Below, in pieces: positions 51,633-60,497 of a stretch of 64,000 bases of DNA (the first letter of the stretch is position 1; every line of letters starts with the position of its first letter). The DNA is taken from the NCBI GenBank assembly GCA_964533735.1, contig CAZHMD010000005.1:62001-126000 (forward strand). Reading direction: 5' to 3'. The notes beneath the pieces were generated by a model. That model ran no database searches. It saw only the letters and a list, made by a program, of their open reading frames with translations, and was not told the DNA's origin. Made by a program: the position numbers and the translations under genes. Source of the DNA: UBA6107 sp964533735 (GTDB lineage: Bacteria > Chloroflexota > Anaerolineae > Anaerolineales > Anaerolineaceae).

Positions 51633-53182
51633 TGTAAGTTATCCACCTGGTCAGTTAAGAGAAAATGCAGCACCATCGAATTGGTAATTCCTTCTATTGG
51701 CGCAAGGTCGTCTGTGAAAACGATCGACGGCGCAGGGGTTTCCTGCAAACCGGCATACGTGGCTGCCATCACTTCCAGGAGCAAAGGATGGCTGGCTTGT
51801 GATTGGTAAAGGTGCAGATAATTATCAGTAAAATTTGTGATGGTCGTGGGTTGATTTGTGGCGAAGAGCAGGGAGTTAAAAGAGCCAGACAGGTCTGTAA
51901 TGTACACGGCAGGGAAAACCTGTTTCATGGTGGAGTAGAGCGCGTCCACCAGTCTCCGGTCTTCCGGAGCGCGCCCAACGTTGATTACCACCACGCCGTC
52001 TTCAGACAGATGTTCCTGCAGGGTGGTAAAAAATTCCACGGTGGTCATATGCCAGGGGATATACGGCGGTCGGTAGGCGTCAACGCTGATGATATCGTAG
52101 TGTTCTGTGCTGTTCTTGATTGCCCAGCGGCCATCCTGAATGATGATGTTTACCTCATCAGAATCGAGAGCAAAATACTTTTTTCCTACCTCAACAATCT
52201 TTGGGTCGATCTCAATGCCATCAATTTCTGCATTGGGAAACACCACGCGGGCTTCGCGCGCAGTGGTTCCTGCTGCCAGCCCGACAATGGCGATATGTTT
52301 AATACCTTCTGGGTTAACTGGCGAAGGATTGAAAAATGGGGCAGAGAGTACCTGTTCCCATGGTCCATTGAAATTTAATTGATCCGGTTTGTAAATGGAA
52401 TGTACTCCCTGACCTTCGTTCAGCCGCAATAGCGTGTAGCCATTTTCCTCGATCACCTGGATATAGTTGTAACTTGATTCTGTTTCATAGACCTGACCCT
52501 GGGTGAGTTTATCTCCGCCTCGCACACCAACAATAAACAAACCGATGATAACTAGAAGCATCCAGGCATACCGCAGGAAACCTTTCCACCCGCCGCTAAG
52601 GAACAACCCCACAAGGGCGAATACCAAAAGGAGTAAGGAGAGCACCAGGAAGGTGCGATAAGTTCCGATTGCGGGGACCAACACCAGAACAGGCAAGAAA
52701 GTGCCGATAAAGGATCCTAGGGTGGAAATGGCGTAGATCCTGCCGCTAACCTTGCCGGCTTGTTCTTTATCCGTAATGGATAGCCGAATTGCGAACGGTG
52801 ATGCTGTGCCGATCAGGGTGACCGGTATGATAAACAGGATCATCACAACAGTAAATGAACCAAAGAGAACTCCAAGGGCGAGATTATCAAATGCCTGGCT
52901 GGCGATGCGTAAAATTGGACGGGAAGCAATCGGAATCAACCCAATCGCCAGGGCTGCCCATGAAAGGATTTTGAACAAGGTATCGTATTTTGGCGAACGA
53001 TCTGCCCAACTGCCGCCTATGAAATATCCCAGGGTGAGATAGATGAGAATTAGGCCGACGATACTTGCCCAGACAAGATTGCTGGTACCGAAATAATTAC
53101 CCAACAATCGGGATGCGGCAAATTCAACAGCCAGAGAAACGAGCCCGGAGATGAACACGACCACAAGCAAGTATTTTTTCAT
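51629..53182 (-). CDS. Membrane-spanning spermidine-synthase-like protein
   Basis: 517 aa. The N-terminal half (residues 1-205) has seven or so membrane helices of MFS-like character; the C-terminal half (about 220-500) is a spermidine-synthase/methyltransferase fold with VGLAAGTTAREARVVFPNAEIDGIEIDP (dcSAM-type pocket), IIQDGRW and SVDAYRPPYIPWHM. The aminopropyl-transfer Asp may be the D of SVDAY. Activity and substrate are unproven for such fusions. Its ATG lies 7 nt after an exact TATAAT. Confidence 0.88.
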   Translation of the reverse strand: MKKYLLVVVFISGLVSLAVEFAASRLLGNYFGTSNLVWASIVGLILIYLTLGYFIGGSWADRSPKYDTLFKILSWAALAIGLIPIASRPILRIASQAFDNLALGVLFGSFTVVMILFIIPVTLIGTASPFAIRLSITDKEQAGKVSGRIYAISTLGSFIGTFLPVLVLVPAIGTYRTFLVLSLLLLVFALVGLFLSGGWKGFLRYAWMLLVIIGLFIVGVRGGDKLTQGQVYETESSYNYIQVIEENGYTLLRLNEGQGVHSIYKPDQLNFNGPWEQVLSAPFFNPSPVNPEGIKHIAIVGLAAGTTAREARVVFPNAEIDGIEIDPKIVEVGKKYFALDSDEVNIIIQDGRWAIKNSTEHYDIISVDAYRPPYIPWHMTTVEFFTTLQEHLSEDGVVVINVGRAPEDRRLVDALYSTMKQVFPAVYITDLSGSFNSLLFATNQPTTITNFTDNYLHLYQSQASHPLLLEVMAATYAGLQETPAPSIVFTDDLAPIEGITNSMVLHFLLTDQVDNLQ

Positions 53183-53189
53183 TCAGAAA

Positions 53190-53195
53190 ATTATA
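53190..53195 (-). promoter_or_regulatory. -10 element of the spermidine-synthase-like gene, leaderless
   Basis: Exact TATAAT on the minus strand (53195-53190), 7 nt before ATG 53182. Divergent to the promoter at 53235. Confidence 0.6.
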
Positions 53196-53214
53196 CCTTA
53201 GTGGAGAAATCAGG

Positions 53215-53229
53215 CGCAGGAATCCTGCG
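53215..53229. promoter_or_regulatory. Perfect palindrome between divergent promoters (operator candidate)
   Basis: CGCAGGA-A-TCCTGCG, 7+7 with a central base, midway between the -10 of 51629 (minus) and that of 53260 (plus). It sits where both -35 elements would be. Not a known operator to me. Confidence 0.5.
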
Positions 53230-53234
53230 GGTTG

Positions 53235-53240
53235 TATAAT
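53235..53240 (+). promoter_or_regulatory. -10 element of the NAD(P)HX repair gene
   Basis: Exact TATAAT, 19 nt before ATG 53260, with GGAGGG at 53251. No -35 hexamer. Confidence 0.58.
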
Positions 53241-53259
53241 CATTTTGTGTGGAGGGTCT

Positions 53260-54870
53260 ATGTTACTGCTGAGTGTTGAAAAGATGAAGGAACTGGAAAA
53301 ACAAGCAGATGCGCAAGGGTTTTCTTATGTTGAAATGATTAAATCTGCCGGTGGCGGCTTGGCAGCGATCATAGACCAGCGCTGGCAATCCCTGGATAAA
53401 AAACTCATCACCGCTCTCGTGGGCGGGGGGAAGAATGGCGCGGATTCATTGATCGCACTGGTGAAATTACAGCAATCCGGATGGCAAACAAGGGCTGTGT
53501 TACTTGATGCAGGTGAGCAACTCGACTGGGTGATGCGTGACGTCAACAGTGCAGGCTGTGAAGTTTTGTCATTCGACGAGGATCACAAGAGAGTTAGTGA
53601 AGCCTTAAAAGAATCCACTCTCGTGTTGGATGGCATCCTGGGCACTGGATTTAAACCTCCAATGTACGAGAAACTGGTAGAGAAAATGAAATTCCTTAAC
53701 GCGCATTGCAGCGAGAAAACGATCATCGCCGTGGATTGTCCCTCTGGTGTGGATTGTTCCACTGGAGCGATTGCACCGAACACCATGAAAGCGACTCTGA
53801 CAGTGTGCATGGAAGCAGTAAAGGTTGGGCTGGTGAAGTTCCCGGCGTTTGGATATGTGGGGGAACTTGTGTGCGTTGATGTTGGCATAATGAAAAGACT
53901 GCGTTTGAAATCGGGTAAAGATGATTTTGTCCTTGACGATTCAATTACTCGAAGTTTTTTACCGGAAAGAGAAAGGGATTCTCATAAAGGATCCTTCGGT
54001 ACGGTGCTCGTGTGCGGAGGAAGTGTAAATTATCCGGGAGCGCCAGTAATCTCCGCCAGAAGTGCGTATCAAATAGGGGCAGGGTTGGTAAAGACAGCTG
54101 TGCCGGAAAGAATCTACGATGCAGTGGTAGGCAGCTGCCTCGAATCCACCTGGGTATTATTGGATGAGGAGAATGGGGTTATCGCAGAATCCGCAATAAG
54201 AATTATCACTAAAGAAATCTCGCAGGTTGATTGTATGGCGTTAGGTCCAGGGATAAGCCGTGAAGAGACAACCCTGCGCTTTATCCATGGATTATTGGAT
54301 ACCTCCAGAGATCAAAACAAGACCAAGAAAATTGGGCTGATCCCTTCAGATATCGCCCTCTCACCCGGATCAATTACCAGCTTGCCACCAGTTGTTATTG
54401 ATGCAGATGGATTAAGATTACTTGCGAAAATTAACGATTGGAAGAAGATATTGGAAGGCAAGGCAGTGGTTCTCACACCTCATCCAGGCGAAATGAGCGT
54501 TTTAACCGGGTTAACTGTTGAGGAAATTCAGAACGACCGCATTGAGATTTGCAGGAAATTTGCTAATGAATGGCAGCAATGTGTGGTGTTAAAAGGCGCA
54601 TTAACTGTTGTGGCGTCTCCTAACAATCAGGTTGCAATTTGTCCGGTGGCAACTTCAGCCCTGGCGAAAGCCGGCAGCGGGGACGTGCTAACCGGGTTGA
54701 TCGCGGGCTTAGTTGCACAAGGAACAGGATTGTACGAGGCTGCAACTGCCGGAGTCTGGATTCATGCGAATGCCGGTCTACTCGCAGCGATAAAAGTTGG
54801 CAGCGAGCGCTGCGTGATGCTGAACGATCTGCTAGAGGCAATTCCAGAGGTTATGAATCGATTAAAATAG
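53260..54870 (+). CDS. Bifunctional NAD(P)H-hydrate repair enzyme (NnrE-NnrD)
   Basis: 536 aa from ATG 53260. N-terminal epimerase (about 1-210): VGGGKNGADS, where GGDG is usual, and VDCPSGVDCSTGAI. C-terminal ADP/ATP-dependent dehydratase (about 220-530): KGSFGTVLVCGGSVNYPGA, VIDADGLRLL, LTPHPGEMSVL, VLKGALTVVASP and KAGSGDVLTGLIAGLVAQG. The protein repairs hydrated NADH and NADPH. The altered GADS loop leaves open whether the epimerase half is active. The TTG at 53245 is excluded because the ribosome site lies after it. Confidence 0.93.
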   Translation: MLLLSVEKMKELEKQADAQGFSYVEMIKSAGGGLAAIIDQRWQSLDKKLITALVGGGKNGADSLIALVKLQQSGWQTRAVLLDAGEQLDWVMRDVNSAGCEVLSFDEDHKRVSEALKESTLVLDGILGTGFKPPMYEKLVEKMKFLNAHCSEKTIIAVDCPSGVDCSTGAIAPNTMKATLTVCMEAVKVGLVKFPAFGYVGELVCVDVGIMKRLRLKSGKDDFVLDDSITRSFLPERERDSHKGSFGTVLVCGGSVNYPGAPVISARSAYQIGAGLVKTAVPERIYDAVVGSCLESTWVLLDEENGVIAESAIRIITKEISQVDCMALGPGISREETTLRFIHGLLDTSRDQNKTKKIGLIPSDIALSPGSITSLPPVVIDADGLRLLAKINDWKKILEGKAVVLTPHPGEMSVLTGLTVEEIQNDRIEICRKFANEWQQCVVLKGALTVVASPNNQVAICPVATSALAKAGSGDVLTGLIAGLVAQGTGLYEAATAGVWIHANAGLLAAIKVGSERCVMLNDLLEAIPEVMNRLK

Positions 54871-54871
54871 A

Positions 54872-54905
54872 ACAACCCTCTCTTTTACAAAAGGGTTGTC
54901 AATTA
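54872..54905. terminator. Terminator between convergent genes
   Basis: ACAACCCT (54872-54879) pairs with AGGGTTGT (54892-54899), with inner CTTTT/AAAAG pairs, in the gap between the repair enzyme (+) and the YtxH-like gene (-). Confidence 0.65.
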
Positions 54906-54925
54906 AGATTTTAGATCTTGAAGAA

Positions 54926-55279
54926 CTAGCTCTTGGTCGTCGAGGTTTCGGAACCACCTTCCAAAATCACTGAGCCTTTTTTAAGTGTCTGAGCTGCTTT
55001 ACCCTGGGCAGTTTTGATCAAGTCCTGGGCTTTTGAGACAGCTTCTTTTCCAGCTGCTTCTGCTTTTTGGTAAGCTTCTTTACCGGCGGCTTCGGCTTTG
55101 TGGTAGGTTTCTTCAAGGGCGATGACTGATTTATCTTTTAGCTCGATGGTTTTGTCCTTGATGACGCCACGAGTCTCTTCACCAGACTGGGGAGCATACA
55201 AAAGAGCAACCACAGCGCCAACTAACCCACCAACAAGGAAACCAACCAGGAACGAACCATATGAATCTCTATCGGACAT
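54926..55279 (-). CDS. YtxH-domain protein
   Basis: 117 aa. N-terminal glycine-rich membrane helix (FLVGFLVGGLVGAVVALLYAPQSGEETR, the YtxH hallmark), then an amphipathic helix of repeated KAEAAGKEA units (three copies). Small membrane stress-type protein of unknown mechanism. With the upstream 55312 gene it resembles the ytxG-ytxH pair of Bacillus. Confidence 0.85.
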   Translation of the reverse strand: MSDRDSYGSFLVGFLVGGLVGAVVALLYAPQSGEETRGVIKDKTIELKDKSVIALEETYHKAEAAGKEAYQKAEAAGKEAVSKAQDLIKTAQGKAAQTLKKGSVILEGGSETSTTKS

Positions 55280-55311
55280 TTTTATCTCCTTTCAATAATC
55301 GTAAACGCTCA

Positions 55312-55752
55312 TTATTTTTTCAGGATCTTAAATAGATCGAAAAGTCGCTTTATCCCTGCTGAATAACTGTTTGCTTTTATAACAGGTCCAACAAGGTTTT
55401 TGCTTAAAAATTGGGTCGTACCTTTTAGTGTGTTCACGGTATCAACTGTGGATTTAAGGATGGGTTTAATCTCATTTTGAACGAGATTGATCAGTGTGGA
55501 AACCTGGAGAACCAGGACCACCATTACTACCCCGATCACAACCGACTCCAACGCCAGGAAGATGATGAAAATATCCCTTACCTGGGCAGTTGTTGAGGCG
55601 TCTGCGCGAGCGAGGAAGAAGATGCCGGTTATGATCAATCCAACAATCAACACAATGATCAGGATCAACAGCCATAATTTACTTTTCCGTTCTGGCACCG
55701 GCAAAGTTGGTTCTGAAGATTCTTCCGTAAATTCCTGATATTGATCTTCCAT
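55312..55752 (-). CDS. YtxG/DUF948-like membrane protein
   Basis: 146 aa. Acidic N-terminus, two membrane helices (about 27-48 and 64-84), then a helical tail (VSTLINLVQNEIKPILKSTVDTVNTLKG) like the DUF948 family. The assignment is by context and general form. It precedes the YtxH gene by 32 nt and is probably co-transcribed. Confidence 0.76.
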   Translation of the reverse strand: MEDQYQEFTEESSEPTLPVPERKSKLWLLILIIVLIVGLIITGIFFLARADASTTAQVRDIFIIFLALESVVIGVVMVVLVLQVSTLINLVQNEIKPILKSTVDTVNTLKGTTQFLSKNLVGPVIKANSYSAGIKRLFDLFKILKK

Positions 55753-55761
55753 AGTGAAATG

Positions 55762-55770
55762 ATTATAGCA
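55762..55770 (-). promoter_or_regulatory. Extended -10 promoter of the ytxG/ytxH-like pair, leaderless
   Basis: TGCTATAAT on the minus strand (55770-55762), 9 nt before ATG 55752. TTGACA (55793-55788) lies 20 bp upstream, longer than usual. Confidence 0.66.
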
Positions 55771-55882
55771 TAAAGAATATAGCGCTTTGTCAAGACCGCT
55801 GATTCTCTAGTAGGGCAGCCAGGAGAATCAGAAAAACCTCATTTGCATTGCCCGGTGGCGTGTGTTAAACTTAACGATTGCA

Positions 55883-56485
55883 ATGATAACGAAATTGGTA
55901 TCAAGTCTTGTAATTTTCTTTTTAATCAGTCTGAATCCCCAGGCTCAGGGAGATTCGGTCAGATTAACCTACCCTGGTGTTGGTGATTCTGTCCAGGGAA
56001 TTGTTGAAATTACTGGGACAGTATCCACCGGTTCGTTTAATTATGCTGAGGTATTCTTTGCTTATACTGCAGTCGATAATCTGAACTGGTTTTTGATCGG
56101 GCGAATTGACCAACCAGTTACTTCCGGTGTGATCGCCAGATGGGATACAACCACGATAACGGATGGAGTCTATCAGTTAAAATTGCGCGTCCATTACCGG
56201 GATGAAAGTGTCGAGGAAATCAATATCAATCCGGTGATCGTGCGTAACTATTCGATCCTTCCGACGAATACTCCGATTGTGGAAGATGATTCTTCGATTA
56301 ACATGGCAACAATCGCAAGCCCGACTTCAGCAATCGTATTTGCAACGGCATTACCTGACAATCCGGCTTCCACTTCGAGCGCATCGCTCCAGCGCAGCGC
56401 AACAGTTGGATTAGTCGTTGCTGGAGTTTCGTTGATGTCCTTATTCGGGATAGGACTGATCCGAAGACGAAAACATTTAAAGTAA
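55883..56485 (+). CDS. Surface protein with beta-rich module and C-terminal anchor
   Basis: 200 aa from ATG 55883 (GTG 55862 is an alternative). Signal peptide, then a beta-rich module (about 30-125; LTYPGVGDSVQGIVEITGTV, WDTTTITDGVYQLKLRVHY) similar to the C-terminal module of the protein at 4317, a Thr/Pro-rich linker, and a C-terminal membrane helix with an RRRK stop. Function unknown. Probably exported and anchored in the membrane with the module outside. Precedes pth by 15 nt. Confidence 0.75.
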   Translation: MITKLVSSLVIFFLISLNPQAQGDSVRLTYPGVGDSVQGIVEITGTVSTGSFNYAEVFFAYTAVDNLNWFLIGRIDQPVTSGVIARWDTTTITDGVYQLKLRVHYRDESVEEININPVIVRNYSILPTNTPIVEDDSSINMATIASPTSAIVFATALPDNPASTSSASLQRSATVGLVVAGVSLMSLFGIGLIRRRKHLK

Positions 56486-56500
56486 AAAAGGAAAAAATCA

Positions 56501-57121
56501 GTGCTTTCACAATTATTCCATTCATTAAAATCTCCAGGCGCTTCAGGATCGCTTCCATACCTGATCGTTGGTCTTGGAAATCCGGGTCGAATCTACCGAC
56601 TCACCAGGCACAACATTGGTTTCATGGTCGTAGACCAAATTGCCAGTAATCTAAAGTGCTCATTATCAAAAGTGCAGGGAAAGGCAATCGTTGGAATGTG
56701 TAGGATGGACACGAATAGGATAATCCTGGCCAAACCCCATACGTTTATGAATCTCTCTGGGGTAGCTGTTTCCAGTTTGGTTCGATTTTATAAAATTGAC
56801 CTCGAGCATTTGATCGTCATTCATGATGACGTGGATGTTCCCTTTGGGCAGATACGCCTTCGACCTGGTGGGGGATCAGCGGGACAAAAAGGAGTTGAGT
56901 CGATTATTGAAAAGCTGGGTACCAAGTCATTCCCGAGGTTGCGCATGGGTATTGGTCAACCACCCGGGCGGATGGACTCGGCTGATTATGTTCTTCTGCC
57001 ATTTGGTAAAGAAGACGAAGAAGGTTTGAGCGGGTACCTTGAGCGCGCGGCTGAGGCTGTTAGATGTTTTGTCACTGAAGGGTTGGAAGTGGCAATGAAC
57101 CGGTATAACCCAAAGATCTAA
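56501..57121 (+). CDS. pth: Peptidyl-tRNA hydrolase
   Basis: 206 aa starting with GTG 56501. Releases tRNA from drop-off peptidyl-tRNA. LIVGLGNPGRIYRLTRHNIGF carries catalytic His37, KPHTFMNLSG and VIHDDVDVPFGQIRLRPGG are the other family motifs. N-terminus is ~18 aa longer than usual, so a later start is possible but no better one is seen. It is followed one base later by mfd, as in Bacillus (pth-mfd). Confidence 0.93.
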   Translation: MLSQLFHSLKSPGASGSLPYLIVGLGNPGRIYRLTRHNIGFMVVDQIASNLKCSLSKVQGKAIVGMCRMDTNRIILAKPHTFMNLSGVAVSSLVRFYKIDLEHLIVIHDDVDVPFGQIRLRPGGGSAGQKGVESIIEKLGTKSFPRLRMGIGQPPGRMDSADYVLLPFGKEDEEGLSGYLERAAEAVRCFVTEGLEVAMNRYNPKI

Positions 57122-57122
57122 T

Positions 57123-60100
57123 ATGCTCGACCTTATTCGCAACCATCCAAAATATCAACAAGTGCTGGATGATATTAAGGTTGGTCAGTGTAATTATGGA
57201 TTAGGCTTAACCCGCCCGGCGCGGTTGGCAATTATTTCTACTTTGAGTCTCGATCTGAATATCCCCATCCTTGTAATCACCGATCGGGCTGACCGATCAG
57301 CGATGATGCTGGACGAACTGGGTTATTGGCTGCCAGACAATCCCCGGCTGCTGTTTCCTGAACCAAACCCGATGTTTTACGAAAAGGCAAGCTGGGGTGC
57401 GATCACCCGCCGTGAACGCCTGACTGCATTGAGTACTCTGGCAAGTTACCACATTCCCGGCATCGGTAAGCCCGAAAAACCACCGATACTGATCACATCG
57501 CTGCGTGCGGTAATGACCAGGACCATCCCGAGGCGGGATTTCATCATCGCCAGCAAGAAAATTCACGCCAATCAAACAGTACCGCCAGGTGAATTACGGA
57601 GAGCCTGGGTTGAGCAAGGTTACGAAGCGGTTGAGGTCGTCCTGGAGCAGGGGCAATTCTCGCAGCGAGGGGGGATCCTGGATATATGGGGAGCCTCTGA
57701 ACACTTTCCTGTTCGGCTTGATTTCTTCGGGGACGTGATCGAATCGATCAGGCAATTTGATCCAACAACCCAACGCACGGTGAGCAGTGTTGAAGAGGTG
57801 ATGATCACTCCAGCGAGAGAATTTCTGACCGGGAATCATCCAACCACCGATGTACAAGAAAAACCAGATGAAACTCAAATCCCCGTATTCCACCCCATGC
57901 CGGCAACCATCCTGGATTATTTGCCTAAACAAGCCTTGGTTATCATCGATAACCTGGCAAATTTACAGACTTTTGGTGAAGAAATTGAAGAACAAGCCCT
58001 AAAACTTCGGAGAGAATCCATCGAAGAGGGCATCATGTCCCCCGATTTTCCTCTGCCTTACGTCACCTGGTCAGAAGTTCTGGATACAGTAGAAACACGA
58101 CGCTGGATAGAATTAGGGCGGACTAACGACCCCGATGGAGACTCTTTGGGGTTGATATTTCAACCCGAAAACCGTTTCGGTGGGCAGTTACAGAACTTTA
58201 TTGATTTCCTTGACGAAATCTGCAAAAAAAATCAACGCGTCACGATTGTATCAAGGCAGATTTCCCGTTTGAAGGAGATTTGGGAAGGGCAAAAAGGGAC
58301 CTGCGAGGGCAGGGACTTCACCTTTTTTGAAGGGTCACTAACTGAAGGCTGGTGCTTAAATCTGGATGATGACACCCAGGCGCACCTGTTCTCAGACAGC
58401 GAGATTTTTGGCTGGGAACGTCCTCACTTGCGAGCACGAACCCACATCACTTATCAACCCCCCGAATCTTCCTATGCCGACCTGAATCCTGGAGATTGGG
58501 TTGTGCACGTGGATCATGGGATCGGCAGATTTGTGAGCCTGGTCAAACGCTCACTGGAAGGGATCGAACGCGAATTCTTACTGGTGGAATACGAAAACAG
58601 GGACCAATTGTATGTGCCCATCCACCAGGCTGACCGGATAAGCCGGTATATCGGACCCTATGGTGAACCACCTCGGCCAACACGCCTGGGCGGAACTGAA
58701 TGGAACCAGACCAAGCAAAATGTGCGCCAGGAAGTGGTGAAGGTTGCCCAGGATTTACTCGAATTGTATGCCAGGCGTCAAACCGCGGTTGGTTTTGCTT
58801 TCTCCAAGGATCAACCATGGCAGAAGGAACTTGAAACTAGTTTCCCGTATGTGGAAACCGAAGACCAGTTGAAAGCCATTAACGAAGTCAAAAACGACAT
58901 GGAAACTTCCCGCCCAATGGACCGCTTGCTTTGTGGGGATGTAGGGTACGGGAAAACGGAAGTTGCCTTAAGGGCTGCGTTTAAGTCTGTCATGGACAGC
59001 AAGCAAGTGGCCATCCTCGTCCCGACCACCGTACTAGCCCAGCAACACTTTGAAACGTTTAAGCAGCGATTGTCCATGTACCCGGTCAGTATTGAAATGC
59101 TATCTCGCTTTCGGACAGCTAAAGAGCAGGATGAGATCATTTTGAAACTGGCTCTTGGAGAAGTGGACATTGTCATCGGCACACATCGATTGCTGACCGC
59201 CGATGTGACCTTTAAGGACCTTGGTCTGGTGATAATTGACGAAGAGCAACGTTTTGGGGTTACTCACAAAGAGCATTTTAAAAAATTACGCACCGAAGTT
59301 GATGTTTTAACCCTTACTGCCACACCAATTCCAAGGACCTTGTACATGGCGTTAACTGGTGCCAGGGACATCTCGGTTATTAATACCCCTCCCGCCGAAA
59401 GATTGCCTATCATTACCCATATCGGACCCTATTCTCCCAAGATCGTGGGACAGGCGATCACGCGTGAAATGGAAAGAGGTGGGCAGGTTTTTTTTGTGCA
59501 TAACCGCGTGCAAACGATCGAAGCCATGCGCAAGCATATCGAGACGCTTGTACCCGAGGCAAGGGTATCCATCGCCCACGGTCAAATGCATGAGAGCGAA
59601 CTGTCGTCTGTGATGACAAAATTTACCAAAGCTGAGATCGACGTGTTGTTGTGTACCTCGATCATCGAGTCTGGGTTGGATATCCCGAATGCGAATACTT
59701 TGATCGTTGACCGCGGCGATACCTTTGGACTTGCCCAACTCTATCAATTACGCGGCAGGGTAGGGCGTGGCAATCACCGTGCGTATGCCTACTTTTTCAG
59801 GCATAGAAAGCGACTTCCCACATTTGAAGGGCAGGAACGGCTAGAGACGATCGCTGAAAACACACAATTAGGTGCGGGATACTCCATTGCAATGCGCGAC
59901 CTGGAAATGCGTGGCGCAGGAGAAATGCTCGGTACCCGCCAATCCGGGTATATCGCCAGCGTCGGGTTTCACCTGTATACCCGCATGCTCTCAAATGCAG
60001 TGGTTGAACTGCGAAAAGATAAGCCTGACCTGGAATCCATGCAAAAGATCTTTGAATTTGCAAGAGAACACAACCCGGTGAGCGTGGACCTGCCGCTCCC

Positions 60101-60497
60101 GGTGAGCATACCCCTGGATTATGTTCCCGACCAAACCCTGCGATTGCAGATTTACCGGCGTATAGCGGCAATTGCCAGTGAACACGATTTGGAGCAATTA
60201 ACCGAAGAATTCAAGGACAGGTTCGGGAAGATCGTTGAACCGGTCGAGAACCTGCTCTTTCAATTACGTATCAGGTTGTTGGGGGAACAGGCTGGCTTGG
60301 CGTCAATCACTAATGAGGGAGAGCAGATCGTTCTGCGTTTCCCAATTCCTCCAGAGGGAATCCCGCCTCGAGATTTACCACCTCTCGGCTACCAGACGCG
60401 CACTGGCAAGAATTCGTATTGGATGCGCTTCGACTCAGAATCTGGCGAGTGGAAGGAAAGGTTAATTCAGGTATTGACCGATATAATCAGATTATGA
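57123..60497 (+). CDS. mfd: Transcription-repair coupling factor
   Basis: 1124 aa. Displaces RNA polymerase stalled at lesions and recruits UvrA. N-terminal UvrB-like domains (about 1-380), the RNAP-interaction CarD-like domain (about 455-530; NPGDWVVHVDHGIGRF), an SF2 translocase with Walker A CGDVGYGKTEVA and DEEQ box, a VGRGNHRAYAYFF motif (RecG/Mfd) and a C-terminal TRCF domain. The 3' end overlaps the response regulator by 4 nt. Confidence 0.96.
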   Translation: MLDLIRNHPKYQQVLDDIKVGQCNYGLGLTRPARLAIISTLSLDLNIPILVITDRADRSAMMLDELGYWLPDNPRLLFPEPNPMFYEKASWGAITRRERLTALSTLASYHIPGIGKPEKPPILITSLRAVMTRTIPRRDFIIASKKIHANQTVPPGELRRAWVEQGYEAVEVVLEQGQFSQRGGILDIWGASEHFPVRLDFFGDVIESIRQFDPTTQRTVSSVEEVMITPAREFLTGNHPTTDVQEKPDETQIPVFHPMPATILDYLPKQALVIIDNLANLQTFGEEIEEQALKLRRESIEEGIMSPDFPLPYVTWSEVLDTVETRRWIELGRTNDPDGDSLGLIFQPENRFGGQLQNFIDFLDEICKKNQRVTIVSRQISRLKEIWEGQKGTCEGRDFTFFEGSLTEGWCLNLDDDTQAHLFSDSEIFGWERPHLRARTHITYQPPESSYADLNPGDWVVHVDHGIGRFVSLVKRSLEGIEREFLLVEYENRDQLYVPIHQADRISRYIGPYGEPPRPTRLGGTEWNQTKQNVRQEVVKVAQDLLELYARRQTAVGFAFSKDQPWQKELETSFPYVETEDQLKAINEVKNDMETSRPMDRLLCGDVGYGKTEVALRAAFKSVMDSKQVAILVPTTVLAQQHFETFKQRLSMYPVSIEMLSRFRTAKEQDEIILKLALGEVDIVIGTHRLLTADVTFKDLGLVIIDEEQRFGVTHKEHFKKLRTEVDVLTLTATPIPRTLYMALTGARDISVINTPPAERLPIITHIGPYSPKIVGQAITREMERGGQVFFVHNRVQTIEAMRKHIETLVPEARVSIAHGQMHESELSSVMTKFTKAEIDVLLCTSIIESGLDIPNANTLIVDRGDTFGLAQLYQLRGRVGRGNHRAYAYFFRHRKRLPTFEGQERLETIAENTQLGAGYSIAMRDLEMRGAGEMLGTRQSGYIASVGFHLYTRMLSNAVVELRKDKPDLESMQKIFEFAREHNPVSVDLPLPVSIPLDYVPDQTLRLQIYRRIAAIASEHDLEQLTEEFKDRFGKIVEPVENLLFQLRIRLLGEQAGLASITNEGEQIVLRFPIPPEGIPPRDLPPLGYQTRTGKNSYWMRFDSESGEWKERLIQVLTDIIRL

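Noticed and set aside
60419..60493. Longer start for the response regulator inside mfd.
   Set aside because: Receiver domains begin KKVLVIEDE; ATG 60494 gives exactly that in an ATGA overlap.
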